Origin: Blastococcus xanthinilyticus
GTDB lineage: Bacteria; Actinomycetota; Actinomycetes; Mycobacteriales; Geodermatophilaceae
Assembly: GCF_008124835.1 (NCBI RefSeq)
Contig: NZ_VNHW01000009.1
Span: forward strand, 124,001 to 188,000
Length of the DNA: 64,000 nt
Direction of reading: 5' to 3'
Shown here: positions 37,992-46,000 of the stretch, piece after piece
Layout of the letters: each line of letters opens with the position of its first letter
Numbering within the stretch: position 1 is the stretch's first letter
The notes under the pieces: model-generated
What the model was told of the DNA's origin: nothing
What the model saw: only the letters and a program-made list of their open reading frames with translations
Databases searched by the model: none
Position numbers and translations under genes: made by a program

Positions 37992-38819
37992 GTGACCAGC
38001 GCCTCCACCTCCGACCGGACCGTCGGTGAGCTCCTGCGGGGCTGGCGGCAGCGCCGCCGGCTCAGCCAGCTGGAACTGGCCGGGGGTGCGGGGGTCTCTG
38101 CCCGGCACCTGAGCTTCCTCGAGACGGGGCGCGCCCGCCCCAGCCGCGACATGGTGCTGCACCTGGCCGAGCAGCTGGACGTGCCGCTGCGGGAGCGCAA
38201 CGAGCTGCTGACCGCGGCCGGTTTCGCGCCCGCCTACGCGCGGCGCGGCCTGGACGAGCCGGACATGCGCACGGTCCGCGCCGCCCTCGACCTGGTGCTG
38301 GCGGCGTACGAGCCCTTCCCGGCGGTGGTCGTCGACCGCGCGTGGGACCTCGTGGCGGCCAACCGGGCGGTCCCGGTCCTGACGGCCGGGGTGGCGCCGC
38401 ACCTGCTCGAGCCACCGGCCAACGTGCTGCGGCTGAGCCTGCACCCGGACGGGATGGCGCCGCGCATCCTCGACCTCCCCCAGTGGCGCCGGCACGTGCT
38501 GCACCGGCTGGCGCGCGAGGCCGACCTGACCGGCGACCCGGGTCTCGGTGCGCTGCACCGCGAGCTGCTCGCGCTGCCCGGCGGCCTGGCCCGCACGCCG
38601 CCGCCGAACGGCATCGCCGTCCCGCTGCGGGTGCGTTCGGGGGACGCGGTGCTGAGCTTCCTGAGCACGGTGACCACCTTCGGCACCGCCGTCGACCTCA
38701 CCGCCGCGGAGCTGAGCATCGAGGCGTTCCTGCCCGCCGACGCGGCGACCGGCGAGGCCGTGCGGGCCGCGGTGTGCGCCGGCAGCGAACGCGCGCCTGC
38801 CTCCCCGCCGACGGGGTAG
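37992..38819 (+). CDS. XRE-family regulator with MmyB-like ligand domain
   Basis: 275 residues. The N-terminal helix-turn-helix is RRRLSQLELAGGAGVSARHLSFLETGRARPS. The C-terminal MmyB-like (PAS-fold) domain has DRAWDLVAANRAV. The GTG at 37992 is the only start giving a full HTH without excess. Regulators of this type usually repress an adjacent divergent gene, here the membrane protein at 37475, probably through the palindrome at 37940-37954. Confidence 0.9.
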   Translation: MTSASTSDRTVGELLRGWRQRRRLSQLELAGGAGVSARHLSFLETGRARPSRDMVLHLAEQLDVPLRERNELLTAAGFAPAYARRGLDEPDMRTVRAALDLVLAAYEPFPAVVVDRAWDLVAANRAVPVLTAGVAPHLLEPPANVLRLSLHPDGMAPRILDLPQWRRHVLHRLAREADLTGDPGLGALHRELLALPGGLARTPPPNGIAVPLRVRSGDAVLSFLSTVTTFGTAVDLTAAELSIEAFLPADAATGEAVRAAVCAGSERAPASPPTG

Positions 38820-38849
38820 GTGAGGCAGCACCCATCCCGAGGAGGTCCC

Positions 38850-39026
38850 ATGACCGAGGTGCCCGGCACCGACCGAGAGCAGGCCCGCCAGAACGTGGAG
38901 GAGGAGACACCGCTCGTTCCCGACGACGTCGAGGACGCGGGCGACGACGCCCGCCCGACGGGGGACGAGGGCGTGACCGGCGACGACGCAAAGCCGGGGA
39001 CGGGCAGCACCGACCCCGTCACCTGA
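38850..39026 (+). CDS. small acidic protein (58 residues)
   Basis: ATG at 38850 behind GAGGAGGTCCC, an excellent ribosome site. The protein is almost entirely hydrophilic, with many Asp, Glu, Gly and Thr, and likely disordered. It lies 30 bp after the XRE regulator. A 19-bp hairpin begins 5 nt after its stop. Function unknown; I do not recognise a family. Confidence 0.75.
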   Translation: MTEVPGTDREQARQNVEEETPLVPDDVEDAGDDARPTGDEGVTGDDAKPGTGSTDPVT

Positions 39027-39031
39027 TCCGC

Positions 39032-39078
39032 GGACAGTTGTGCTCTGAGTCGTACTGGCACTCGGAGCACAACTGTCC
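39032..39078. terminator. 19-bp hairpin after the acidic-protein gene
   Basis: GGACAGTTGTGCTCTGAGT (39032-39050) pairs with 39060-39078 with a single G-U wobble and a 9-nt loop. It begins 5 nt after the 39026 stop, fitting a terminator. It also forms the left border of the duplicated hyuB fragment. Confidence 0.65.
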
Positions 39079-39089
39079 CGGGACGAGGA

Positions 39090-39240
39090 TCAGCGGACGT
39101 CGAACTCGTCGAAGGCCGCGCCGCCGGACAGCGTGGCGTAGCCGGGCCCGCGGTCGAAGAACGGCTCCTCGCCGGTCCGGGCGCCCGGCAGTTCCGCGCG
39201 CAGCGCCTCGGTGGCCGCCTCGTCGTCCGTCCCGTCCGCG
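39090..39240 (-). pseudogene. duplicated 3'-end fragment of hyuB
   Basis: 39099-39240 aligns without gaps to 39949-40090 inside hyuB, with 7 mismatches in 142 positions (95%). It encodes 47 residues of the HyuB C-terminus (EEPFFDRGPGYATLSGG in common), ends with its own stop (TGA at 39090-39092, after EFDVR instead of EFDLVHAAP), and lacks a proper start. Only three residue changes (A to D, R to P, N to D) are seen, so the duplication is recent or constrained. The fragment is bordered by hairpins at 39032-39078 and 39276-39311. Confidence 0.9.
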
Positions 39241-39275
39241 GCTCGCCCGCCGCTCCGGCACCTGTCCCACGCACG

Positions 39276-39311
39276 GTCGGACTCTGCCCGCCACGGTGGG
39301 CAGAGTCCGAC
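39276..39311. repeat. intergenic palindrome, family A copy 2
   Basis: GTCGGACTCTGCCC (39276-39289) pairs perfectly with GGGCAGAGTCCGAC (39298-39311), loop 8 nt. It matches the palindrome at 13691-13726, with the sixth stem pair changed from G-C to A-T on both sides, so pairing is conserved. It flanks the hyuB fragment on the right. Confidence 0.8.
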
Positions 39312-39369
39312 TGTGCGCGGTGACCCTCCGGCACCCCGGCCTGAGTTCGGCAGCAAGGTGGGATGTTCT

Positions 39370-39386
39370 GCGCACGTCTCGTGCGC
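39370..39386 (-). terminator. hairpin terminator of the 39400 gene
   Basis: GCGCACG (39370-39376) and CGTGCGC (39380-39386) form a 7-bp stem with a 3-nt loop, 13 nt downstream of the minus-strand stop at 39400. The following sequence on the minus strand is A-rich, not a T tract. Confidence 0.5.
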
Positions 39387-39399
39387 GGAGAGGCCCGAC

Positions 39400-39864
39400 C
39401 TACGAGGCCGGGTCGAGCAGGCGGTCGAACACCGCCCCGGTGCCCTGGGCTTGCACGTACTTGTCCACCACGTCGATGAGGGCGTCCTTCGTCGACCACT
39501 GGTGGGGGCGGTACAGCCCGAGAGCGGTGTTGAGTGCGACGTCTCCCGCGTACACCACGGCGAACACGGCGCTGACGGCCTTCTGCCCGCGCAACCCCCG
39601 CGCGGCGGCGATCCCGTAGGCCGCGCCCCACATCGCTCCGAGCGCGAAGTGCGTGGCCCAGTTCAGCCGTCGCCGTCCCGCGGGGGAACGAGTCTGCATC
39701 GGGGTCACCTTCTCGGCGAAGTTCGCGGGCGCGTAGCTCTCCTCGCGCTCGGTGAGCGGCATCTCGACCAGCGTCTGGAAGGCCGTCATGACGACGGTCC
39801 CGCCGATGCCCGCGACGATGCCGCGCCCCACCATGTCCCCGGTCGTCGCCTGCTCGGTCCGCAT
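39400..39864 (-). CDS. membrane-associated hypothetical protein, DUF1440-like
   Basis: 154 residues. The N-terminal glycine-rich helix GIVAGIGGTVVMTAFQTLVEMP, the central WATHFALGAMWGAAYGIAAARG and the later VFAVVYAGDVALNTALG give three hydrophobic stretches, as in DUF1440/YagU-like proteins. The start at 39862-39864 (ATG) follows weakly; the frame is open further upstream. It lies downstream of hyuB on the same strand (63-bp gap). Function unknown. Confidence 0.65.
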   Translation of the reverse strand: MRTEQATTGDMVGRGIVAGIGGTVVMTAFQTLVEMPLTEREESYAPANFAEKVTPMQTRSPAGRRRLNWATHFALGAMWGAAYGIAAARGLRGQKAVSAVFAVVYAGDVALNTALGLYRPHQWSTKDALIDVVDKYVQAQGTGAVFDRLLDPAS

Positions 39865-39927
39865 GGCGTGGGCCCGTACCCGGATGGCCGGCCTCGACAC
39901 CGGGGGCTCGTGGGGCCGGGGTGGCTC

Positions 39928-41811
39928 CTAGGGTGCGGCGTGGACCAGGTCGAACTCGTTGAAGGCCGCGCCGCCGGACAGCGTGGCGTAACCGGGGCCG
40001 CGGTCGAAGAACGGCTCCTCGCCGGTCCGGGCGCCCCGCAGCTCGGCGCGCAGCGCCTCGGTGGCCGCCTCGTCGGCCGTCCCGTCCGCGCGGAGGACCA
40101 CGCCGTAGTCCGCCCGTGCGCCCTCGACCGACACCTTGCGCCAGGCGATGTCGCGCAGCACCTCCTCGACCGGCCGGTCGAGGGGATCGCCCCAGCCACC
40201 GCCGCCCGTCGTGCGGATGCGGACGACGGTGCCGGCCGTCAGCGGCTCGGCATCGGCGAGCGCGTCCACGTCGTGCTCGTCCGGCCCGCCCGGGTCGACG
40301 GTGATCTGGAACGGCTGGCCGGCCTTGCCGCCCTTGACGCCCCAGCAGGCGAGGATCGAGCGGTCGGCGATCGACATGAAGTGCGCGTCGCGCAGCACCC
40401 GGATGTGCTTCTCGTAGCCGCAGCCGCCGCGGTAGCGCCCCGGGCCGCCGGAGTCCATGGCCAGCCCGAGCCGCTCCACCCGGAGCGGGAACCGCGACTC
40501 GGTGAACTCCGTGGGCAGGTTCCGCGAATCGGGGACGACGTGGATGGTGTCCTCGCCGTCGGCGTAGTAGCGGCCGCCCGAGCCGCCGCCGAGTACCTCG
40601 CGCATGAGGTAGGGCTGCCCGTCGGCATCGGTGCCGTAGACGCCGGTGTAGCGGATCGTCTCCTGGTCGGCGGGCATCCGGCCGCCGGTGGCCTTCGCGA
40701 GCACCCCGGCCAGGACCCCGAGCAGCCGCAGGATGACGAAGGTCCGGGCGTTGGTGGGCGCCGGGAAGATCGGGGTGAGCAGGGTGCCCTTCTCGGGGAA
40801 GCGCATCTCGATCAGCGGGACGACGCCCTCGTTGACGTCGAGCTGGGCCATCCGCTCCGGTGACGCGGCCAGGTTGCGCAGGATCGGCGCGAGCCACTTC
40901 TTGAGGAAGTTGCCGTCGGCGTAGTCACCGCAGTGGTTGATCGGGCCCTTCGCCTGCGGGCCGGTGCCGGTGAAGTCGATGACCAGCGGGATCTCCCGCG
41001 AGGAGTCCATGGTCAGCGTGATCCGCTGGCGGTGCAGCTGCGGCTCCTCGACGCCGTCGTGCTCGGCGTAGTCCTCCCAGACGTAGGTGCCGTCCGGGAT
41101 CTGGCTCAGGATCTCCCGCCGGTAGACCTCGGTGGAGCTGGCCAGGATCGCGTCGAAGCAGGCCTCCACCGCGGCCACGCCGTACCGGTCGAACAGCTCA
41201 CCCAGCCGCCGGGCGCCGGCGAGGCAGGCCGAGCACTCGGCGTCGAGGTCGGCGGCGAGCGAATCGGGCATCCGCGAGTTGCGGGTCATGATCTTCAGCG
41301 CGCTCTCGTTGGGCACGCCGCGGTCCCAGAGCCTGATCGGGGGGACCATCAGGCCCTCCTCGTACACGCTCGTGGCCGCCGACGGCATGGAGCCCGGCAC
41401 CGCGCCGCCGATGTCGTCGTGGTGGCCGAACGCCTGGACGAAGGCCACGACGCGCTGCGCGCCGTCCACCTGCGCGAAGACCGGCACGGTGACGCAGAGG
41501 TCGGGCAGGTGGCCGATCCCGCCCTCGGAGAGGTAGACGTCGTTGTGGAAGTAGACGTCGCCGGGGTTCATCGAGCCGATCGGGTAGTCCCGCACGACCG
41601 GGTGCACCAGGGCCGAGTACGAGCGGCCGGTGAGCTTGCGCAGCTGCCGGTCGTGGATGCCGGCGCGGAAGTCGTGCGCGTCGCGGATCATCGGCGAGCG
41701 CGACGTCCGGCCGATGGAGGTCTCGACCTCCTTCTCGATCGCGGCGAGCGTGCCGGCGACGATCTCGACGAGGACCGGGTCGGCGGGAGCGGTGCCGTCG
41801 GAAAGGCTCAT
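39928..41811 (-). CDS. hyuB: hydantoinase B / oxoprolinase family protein (HyuB)
   Basis: 627 residues. Conserved features: TSIGRTSRSPMIRDAHDFRAGI and NPGDVYFHNDVYLSEGGIGHLPD near the N-terminus, IDFTGTGPQAKGPIN in the middle and GGGGWGDPLDRPVEEVLRDI near the C-terminus. HyuB works as a complex with HyuA on hydantoins, 5-oxoproline or related lactams or carbonyls. The ATG overlaps the hyuA stop (ATGA). Its last 47 codons are duplicated at 39090-39240. The precise substrate is unknown. Confidence 0.92.
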   Translation of the reverse strand: MSLSDGTAPADPVLVEIVAGTLAAIEKEVETSIGRTSRSPMIRDAHDFRAGIHDRQLRKLTGRSYSALVHPVVRDYPIGSMNPGDVYFHNDVYLSEGGIGHLPDLCVTVPVFAQVDGAQRVVAFVQAFGHHDDIGGAVPGSMPSAATSVYEEGLMVPPIRLWDRGVPNESALKIMTRNSRMPDSLAADLDAECSACLAGARRLGELFDRYGVAAVEACFDAILASSTEVYRREILSQIPDGTYVWEDYAEHDGVEEPQLHRQRITLTMDSSREIPLVIDFTGTGPQAKGPINHCGDYADGNFLKKWLAPILRNLAASPERMAQLDVNEGVVPLIEMRFPEKGTLLTPIFPAPTNARTFVILRLLGVLAGVLAKATGGRMPADQETIRYTGVYGTDADGQPYLMREVLGGGSGGRYYADGEDTIHVVPDSRNLPTEFTESRFPLRVERLGLAMDSGGPGRYRGGCGYEKHIRVLRDAHFMSIADRSILACWGVKGGKAGQPFQITVDPGGPDEHDVDALADAEPLTAGTVVRIRTTGGGGWGDPLDRPVEEVLRDIAWRKVSVEGARADYGVVLRADGTADEAATEALRAELRGARTGEEPFFDRGPGYATLSGGAAFNEFDLVHAAP

Positions 41812-43880
41812 CGGCCGGTCTCCTTCGTGAGCAGCAGGTTCCCGTGGGCGTCGACGGTCGCGGCGAAGCCCGGGTGCACCGGCACGGTCGAGCCGAACTC
41901 CTCGACGACCGCCGGCCCGGGCACCACGTCGCCGGGGGCGAGACGGGTGCGGTCGTAGGTGGGCGTCTCGACCCAGTCGTCGAAGAAGACGGGGCGCGAG
42001 CCCGTGACGGCCCGGTCCGTCCCGCCCTCGCCGGGCTCCAGCTCGACCAGGTCGGGCCGCCGGATCGGGCCGATGCCGCTGACCCGCAGGTTCACCCACT
42101 CCACGGCCTGGCGGGGGTCGTCGGCGAAGTCGTAGCCGTACAGCTGGCGGTGCGCGGCGTGGAAGGCCTGGGCGACCTCCTCGGCGGCCGCGCGGTCGAG
42201 CTCGCCGTCGCCCACCGGGACGCGCACCTCGAACGCCTGGCCCACGTAGCGCAGGTCCGCCGTCCGCTGCATGCGCTGCTGCTCGCGGCCGAAGCCCTCG
42301 CCGTCGAGGGCGGCCCGCGCCCGGGCCTCCAGGTCGGCGAACACCGACTGCACGCGGGCCAGGTCCAGATCGAGGTGCCTGGCGACGACGGTCTGCACGT
42401 AGTCGTTGCGGACGTCGACGGTGAGCAGCCCGAACGCGCTGACGTTGCCCGGGTTGGGCGGCACCAGGGTGCGCGGCAGGCCGAGGACGTCCATCAGCCG
42501 GCAGGCCAGCAGCGAGCCCGAACCGCCGAACGTGGTGAGCGTGAAGTCGCGGACGTCGAGGCCCTTGGCGACGGTCACCTGGCGCAGGGCGTTGGCCTGG
42601 TTCCAGGCCGAGATCTCCAGGATGCCGGTGGCGGTGCGCTCCAGGGACAGGTCGAGCTCCGCCCCGAGCCGCTCCAGCCCGGCGCGGGCGGCGCCCACCG
42701 ACAGCGGGATCTCCCCGCCCAGCAGGTGTGGGGGGATCCGGCCGAGGACGACGTGCGCGTCGGTGACGGTCGGCTGGTCGCCGCCGTCCGGATAGCAGAT
42801 CGGGCCCGGGTCGGCGCCGGCCGACTGCGGGCCGACCTTGAGGGTGCCCTCGGGCGAGAGCCAGGCGATCGAGCCGCCGCCCGCGCCGACGGTGACGACG
42901 TCGATCATCGGGATCTTGCTGGGGTAGTCGCCGACCGAGCCCTCGGTGGTGAGCGCGGGCTCGCCGTCGATGACCACGGTGACGTCGGTCGAGGTGCCGC
43001 CGCCGTCGCAGGTGAGCACCCGGTCGAAGCCGGCGGTCCCGGCGATCAGCGCCGCGCCCAGGGCTCCGGCGGCCGGCCCGGAGAGCATCGTGGTGATCGG
43101 CTGGTGCACGACCTCCTCGGCCGACAGCACGCCGCCGTTGCTCTTCATCACGTAGAACGGCACGCCGGGCGCGAGCTCGTCCAGCCGGGTGCGGATGGTG
43201 GTGACGTACGCGCCGACCCGGGGCTTCACCGCCGCGTCGACCAGCGTGGTGACCGAGCGCTCGTACTCGCGGTACTCGCGCAGCACCTGGGAGCTGATGC
43301 TGACCACGGCGCCGGGGTGCTCCTCGCGGATCACCTCGAGCATCCGGCGCTCGTGGGCGTCGTCGGCGTAGGCGTGCAGGAAGCAGACGCCGATCGTCGA
43401 GATGCCGGCGTCGGCGAAGAAGCGGGCGGCGGCGCGGGCGTCGTCCTCGTCGAAGGGGCGCACCTCGGCGCCGGTGGGGTCGAGCCGGCCCCGCACGGTG
43501 CGAACCAGGTCGGCCGGCACGATCCGCGGCGGCTTGACCCAGAAGTAGCTGTTGCCGTAGCCGTCGGGCACCGACTGCCGGGCGATCTCGAGCACCGACT
43601 CGTAGCCCTCGGTGGTGATGAACCCGATGCGGTCGAGCTTGCCCTCGAGCAGCTGGTTGGTCGCGACCGTCGTGCCGTGGCTGACCGCGGTCACCGCCTC
43701 GCCGGTCAGCCCCAAGAGGTCGAGCACCTTGCGGACGCCGGTGAGGAAGCCCTCGGCCGGGTCGGCGGGGGTGGAGGGGGTCTTGGTCGTCGTCGTGCGA
43801 CCGGTCTCCTCGTCCACGGCGACGACGTCGGTGAACGTCCCACCGGTGTCGATGCCGATCCGGACCCGGCGCGCACTCAT
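41808..43880 (-). CDS. hyuA: hydantoinase A / oxoprolinase family protein (HyuA)
   Basis: 690 residues. The N-terminus RIGIDTGGTFTDVV and HGTTVATNQLLEGK are the phosphate-binding motifs of the actin-like ATPase fold. LTCDGGGTSTDVTVV and GAGGGSIAWL follow in the second half. HyuA hydrolyses ATP to drive lactam or carboxylation chemistry with HyuB. The ATG at 43878-43880 follows AAGG. It starts a two-gene operon, possibly with the 39400 gene. Substrate assignment needs pathway context, none of which is nearby. Confidence 0.93.
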   Translation of the reverse strand: MSARRVRIGIDTGGTFTDVVAVDEETGRTTTTKTPSTPADPAEGFLTGVRKVLDLLGLTGEAVTAVSHGTTVATNQLLEGKLDRIGFITTEGYESVLEIARQSVPDGYGNSYFWVKPPRIVPADLVRTVRGRLDPTGAEVRPFDEDDARAAARFFADAGISTIGVCFLHAYADDAHERRMLEVIREEHPGAVVSISSQVLREYREYERSVTTLVDAAVKPRVGAYVTTIRTRLDELAPGVPFYVMKSNGGVLSAEEVVHQPITTMLSGPAAGALGAALIAGTAGFDRVLTCDGGGTSTDVTVVIDGEPALTTEGSVGDYPSKIPMIDVVTVGAGGGSIAWLSPEGTLKVGPQSAGADPGPICYPDGGDQPTVTDAHVVLGRIPPHLLGGEIPLSVGAARAGLERLGAELDLSLERTATGILEISAWNQANALRQVTVAKGLDVRDFTLTTFGGSGSLLACRLMDVLGLPRTLVPPNPGNVSAFGLLTVDVRNDYVQTVVARHLDLDLARVQSVFADLEARARAALDGEGFGREQQRMQRTADLRYVGQAFEVRVPVGDGELDRAAAEEVAQAFHAAHRQLYGYDFADDPRQAVEWVNLRVSGIGPIRRPDLVELEPGEGGTDRAVTGSRPVFFDDWVETPTYDRTRLAPGDVVPGPAVVEEFGSTVPVHPGFAATVDAHGNLLLTKETGR

Positions 43881-44018
43881 GGCAGAAACCTTAGTGCTGA
43901 GATACCCGAGCGGAAAGGGGCTCGCGTCAGGCGTTCGCCCGGAGCCGCGCAGCGCGGGCGGCGATGACCCGGACTCTTCCCGCCGGACAGCACGCCGGCG
44001 GGTGGCGCCCCGCGCGGA

Positions 44019-44045
44019 GCGGTCGGGCTCCGGCGGAGCGACCGC
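44019..44045 (-). terminator. hairpin terminator of the 55-residue gene
   Basis: GCGGTC (44019-44024) and GCTCCG (44027-44032) pair with CGGAGC (44034-44039) and GACCGC (44040-44045), a 12-bp stem with a 2-nt bulge and a tight 1-nt centre. It starts 12 nt downstream of the minus-strand stop at 44058. Confidence 0.6.
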
Positions 44046-44057
44046 CCCGCAGGAGCG

Positions 44058-44225
44058 TCAGGCGCCGCGGTTGAGCTCGGCGATGAGGCGGTCCATCGTC
44101 CGGCGACGGACGGGCGCGTCGTGGTCGCCGGCCGAGCCGTGCGGGGTCACGAGCCCGACGAGGCGGCGGACGAGGCCGGCGGACTGGCTGTGGGAGGAGG
44201 TCGGGCGGGAGATGAAGCTGGTCAC
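44058..44225 (-). CDS. orphan small protein (55 residues) with palindromic leader
   Basis: GTG at 44223-44225 behind GAAGAGGCACGACC. The first 15 residues are Ser/Thr-rich (TSFISRPTSSHSQS), then comes an amphipathic stretch GLVRRLVGLVTPHG, and the last part is basic (RRRTMDRLIAELNRG). No membrane segment, signal or family recognised. A 35-bp inverted repeat lies 14 bp upstream and a hairpin terminator follows, so it forms its own transcription unit. This is why I believe it despite the small size. Between hyuA and the interrupted peroxiredoxin-like gene. Confidence 0.65.
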   Translation of the reverse strand: MTSFISRPTSSHSQSAGLVRRLVGLVTPHGSAGDHDAPVRRRTMDRLIAELNRGA

Positions 44226-44596
44226 GGTCGTGCCTCTTCTGTATGGATGACGCATCTGTTGCGCCATCCATACAACGCCCGTCCGGTGGCCGGGCTTGAC
44301 CATTTCCCCTGTGATTCCTGGCACGTCGGCCGCGGAGTCGGAGGAAGTTGTGTCGGCGAGGAGTCCGAATGTGACGGCCGGCACGCGTAGGTGCAGGTCC
44401 ACGCCGTGTAGGTGCGGGGAGCTCGGCCGATGCGGAAATGAGGGCACATCGCGTCTCGGCGCCCTTTCCGGGAAAGGTGCGAAATGGTCGCTCGGTAAAT
44501 TCCGACGGCCGTCACGTCCGAAACCCGTGGCGAGCGGCGCCGACAGCCGGGGCGCTCCGCCGCGCGCCCTCGGCCGGCGGTCCCTACCGTGGGGTC
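44226..44596. other. intergenic region, relatively A+T-rich
   Basis: 371 bp without a credible gene. It holds the palindrome at 44240-44274, a second perfect 15-bp palindrome CCTTTCCGGGAAAGG at 44463-44477, and presumably divergent promoters. It is clearly less G+C-rich than the coding parts of the window. No mobile-element ends recognised. Confidence 0.5.
44240..44274. promoter_or_regulatory. 35-bp inverted repeat upstream of the orphan small gene
   Basis: TGTATGGATG (44240-44249) pairs with CATCCATACA (44265-44274), and CGCA (44251-44254) with TGCG (44260-44263); only one internal pair is mismatched. It could be a regulator's operator or a hairpin in the leader RNA. Confidence 0.7.
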
Positions 44597-45256
44597 ATGG
44601 ACACCGCCGATCTGCTCGCACTGCGGTCCGACGACCGGGCGGCCCTCCTCCTCGTCGGCCTCCGCGGGGACTGGTAGCCCTACTGCTGCGCCCAGGCGGT
44701 CCGCCTGGCCCGGTCCCTGCCCCGACTCGCTGCCGCCGGAACCGAGGTCGTGCTCGCCTCGGTCGACCCGCCGGAGGTCCAGCTCGCCTTCGACCGCACC
44801 TGGCACGTGCCCTACCGCTGGGTGAGCGATCCGGACGGCTCCCGGCTGGCGAAGCCGCTGGGTGCCTGGGACTCCGACGCGTCGATCTTCCGGCCGGTCG
44901 TCCTCGCCGTGGCCCCGGACGGGAGCGAGGCGTTCCGGGAGCTGTCCCGCGACTTCACCGACCGGCCCGACGACGAGCCGGTGCTCGCCGCGGTGGAGGC
45001 GCTGGAGCTGCCCGCGCTAGCGGAGCCGGCGGCCTGGGCGCCCGAGGGGATCGAGCCCCGGCCCTCGAAGCGCGCGTTCACGCCCGCGTCGTTCATCCCC
45101 TACTTCCGCGCCATCAAGTTCAACACCATGGCGCTGGCCGAGCGGATGCGGGACGAGGGGGACCGCCACGAGGTCCGCACCGAGAACGCGATGGCCAGCT
45201 CGTTCCTCGACGCGTTCGACGGGTGGCGGGCCGAGCACCCGCCGGAGCAGCAGTAG
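44597..45256 (+). pseudogene. peroxiredoxin-like (AhpC/TSA) gene with in-frame TAG at the catalytic cysteine position
   Basis: From ATG 44597 the frame encodes 26 codons ending GDW, then TAG at 44675-44677, then continues open in the same frame for 193 codons to the TAG at 45254. The read-through product would be about 219 residues. Around the stop it reads G-D-W-stop-P-Y-C-C-A-Q; AhpC/TSA-like proteins have W-C-P-x-C there, so the stop sits at the peroxidatic Cys. Downstream motifs (VVLASVDPPEVQLAF, AWDSDASIFRPVVLAVAPDGS) and codon bias are intact. It is either a recent nonsense mutation, a sequencing error, or recoding. A downstream start at 44750 would give a protein without the active site. 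Confidence 0.75.
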
Positions 45257-45826
45257 TCAGCTCGGCGCCTGCCGGGCGGCGTCGTGCTCCTCCACCGCCG
45301 CGTGGAGGCGCTCGGCCCCGGGGACGTCGGCGAAGAGCCAGGGGTCCAGCGGCTCGGACTGCCGGATCACGCTGACCGCCCCGGTCCGCTCCAGGACGAC
45401 GCAGCGCACCTCTGCCAGGTCGCGGATGCCGGCCTGCCGCAGCTTCTGGCGCAGCTCGTCCTCCGCGACGTGCGCGGCGCGCATGTTCTCCCGCAGCGGG
45501 GTGTCCCCGGCCATGAGCAGCACCGGGTTCCGGTTCATCAGCCGGTCCAGCACACGGGTCTGCCGCAGCCGGCCGAGCACGGCCTGCGTCGCGAACAGCG
45601 TGACCACGGCGAGGGCGCCGGTGGCCAGCGTCGGGTCGAGCAGCAGGGACGTGCGGCCGATCACCGAGCCGAGCGCGATGGCGCAGCCCAGGTCGAAGCT
45701 CGACATGGTGGCCAGGCTGCGCTGGCCCACCAGCCGGACGCAGACCACCAGGAGCAGGTACATGGCCACGGTGGTCAGGACGACGAGCCCGGCCGTTCCC
45801 GCGTCGATCCCCAGCTGATCCATCAT
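45257..45826 (-). CDS. DUF421 (YetF-like) membrane protein
   Basis: 189 residues. Three N-terminal hydrophobic segments end at about residue 90, with VRLVGQRSLATMSSFDLGCAIALGSVIG typical of DUF421. A cytoplasmic C-terminal domain follows (NPVLLMAGDTPLRENMRAAHVAEDELRQKLRQAGI). The ATG at 45824-45826 or the adjacent codon 3 bp in are both possible. Its stop abuts the stop of the peroxiredoxin-like gene with no gap. Function unknown. Confidence 0.9.
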   Translation of the reverse strand: MMDQLGIDAGTAGLVVLTTVAMYLLLVVCVRLVGQRSLATMSSFDLGCAIALGSVIGRTSLLLDPTLATGALAVVTLFATQAVLGRLRQTRVLDRLMNRNPVLLMAGDTPLRENMRAAHVAEDELRQKLRQAGIRDLAEVRCVVLERTGAVSVIRQSEPLDPWLFADVPGAERLHAAVEEHDAARQAPS

Positions 45827-46000
45827 CGGGCCTCCCCGGACGGCGGACGGGTCGGCCCATTCTCACCGGCTCGCCCCGTCCCGGGACGACGGGCAGCCGG
45901 TGGGCCCCGGCGCGCCCGGACCGGACGGACGCCGCGCGGCCGGTCCACCGTCCGGTCGTGCGGGAGGAGCCGCGGGGGAGGGGTGGGCCGGGGACGCCCG

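Noticed and set aside
39032-39311. Insertion sequence or transposon flanking the hyuB fragment
   Set aside because: No transposase gene, no target-site duplication identifiable; hairpins alone are not enough.
44675-44677. Selenocysteine or pyrrolysine recoding at the in-frame stop
   Set aside because: Selenocysteine needs TGA and a SECIS element; pyrrolysine use is unknown in this lineage and no related genes are present. Kept only as a question in the finding.
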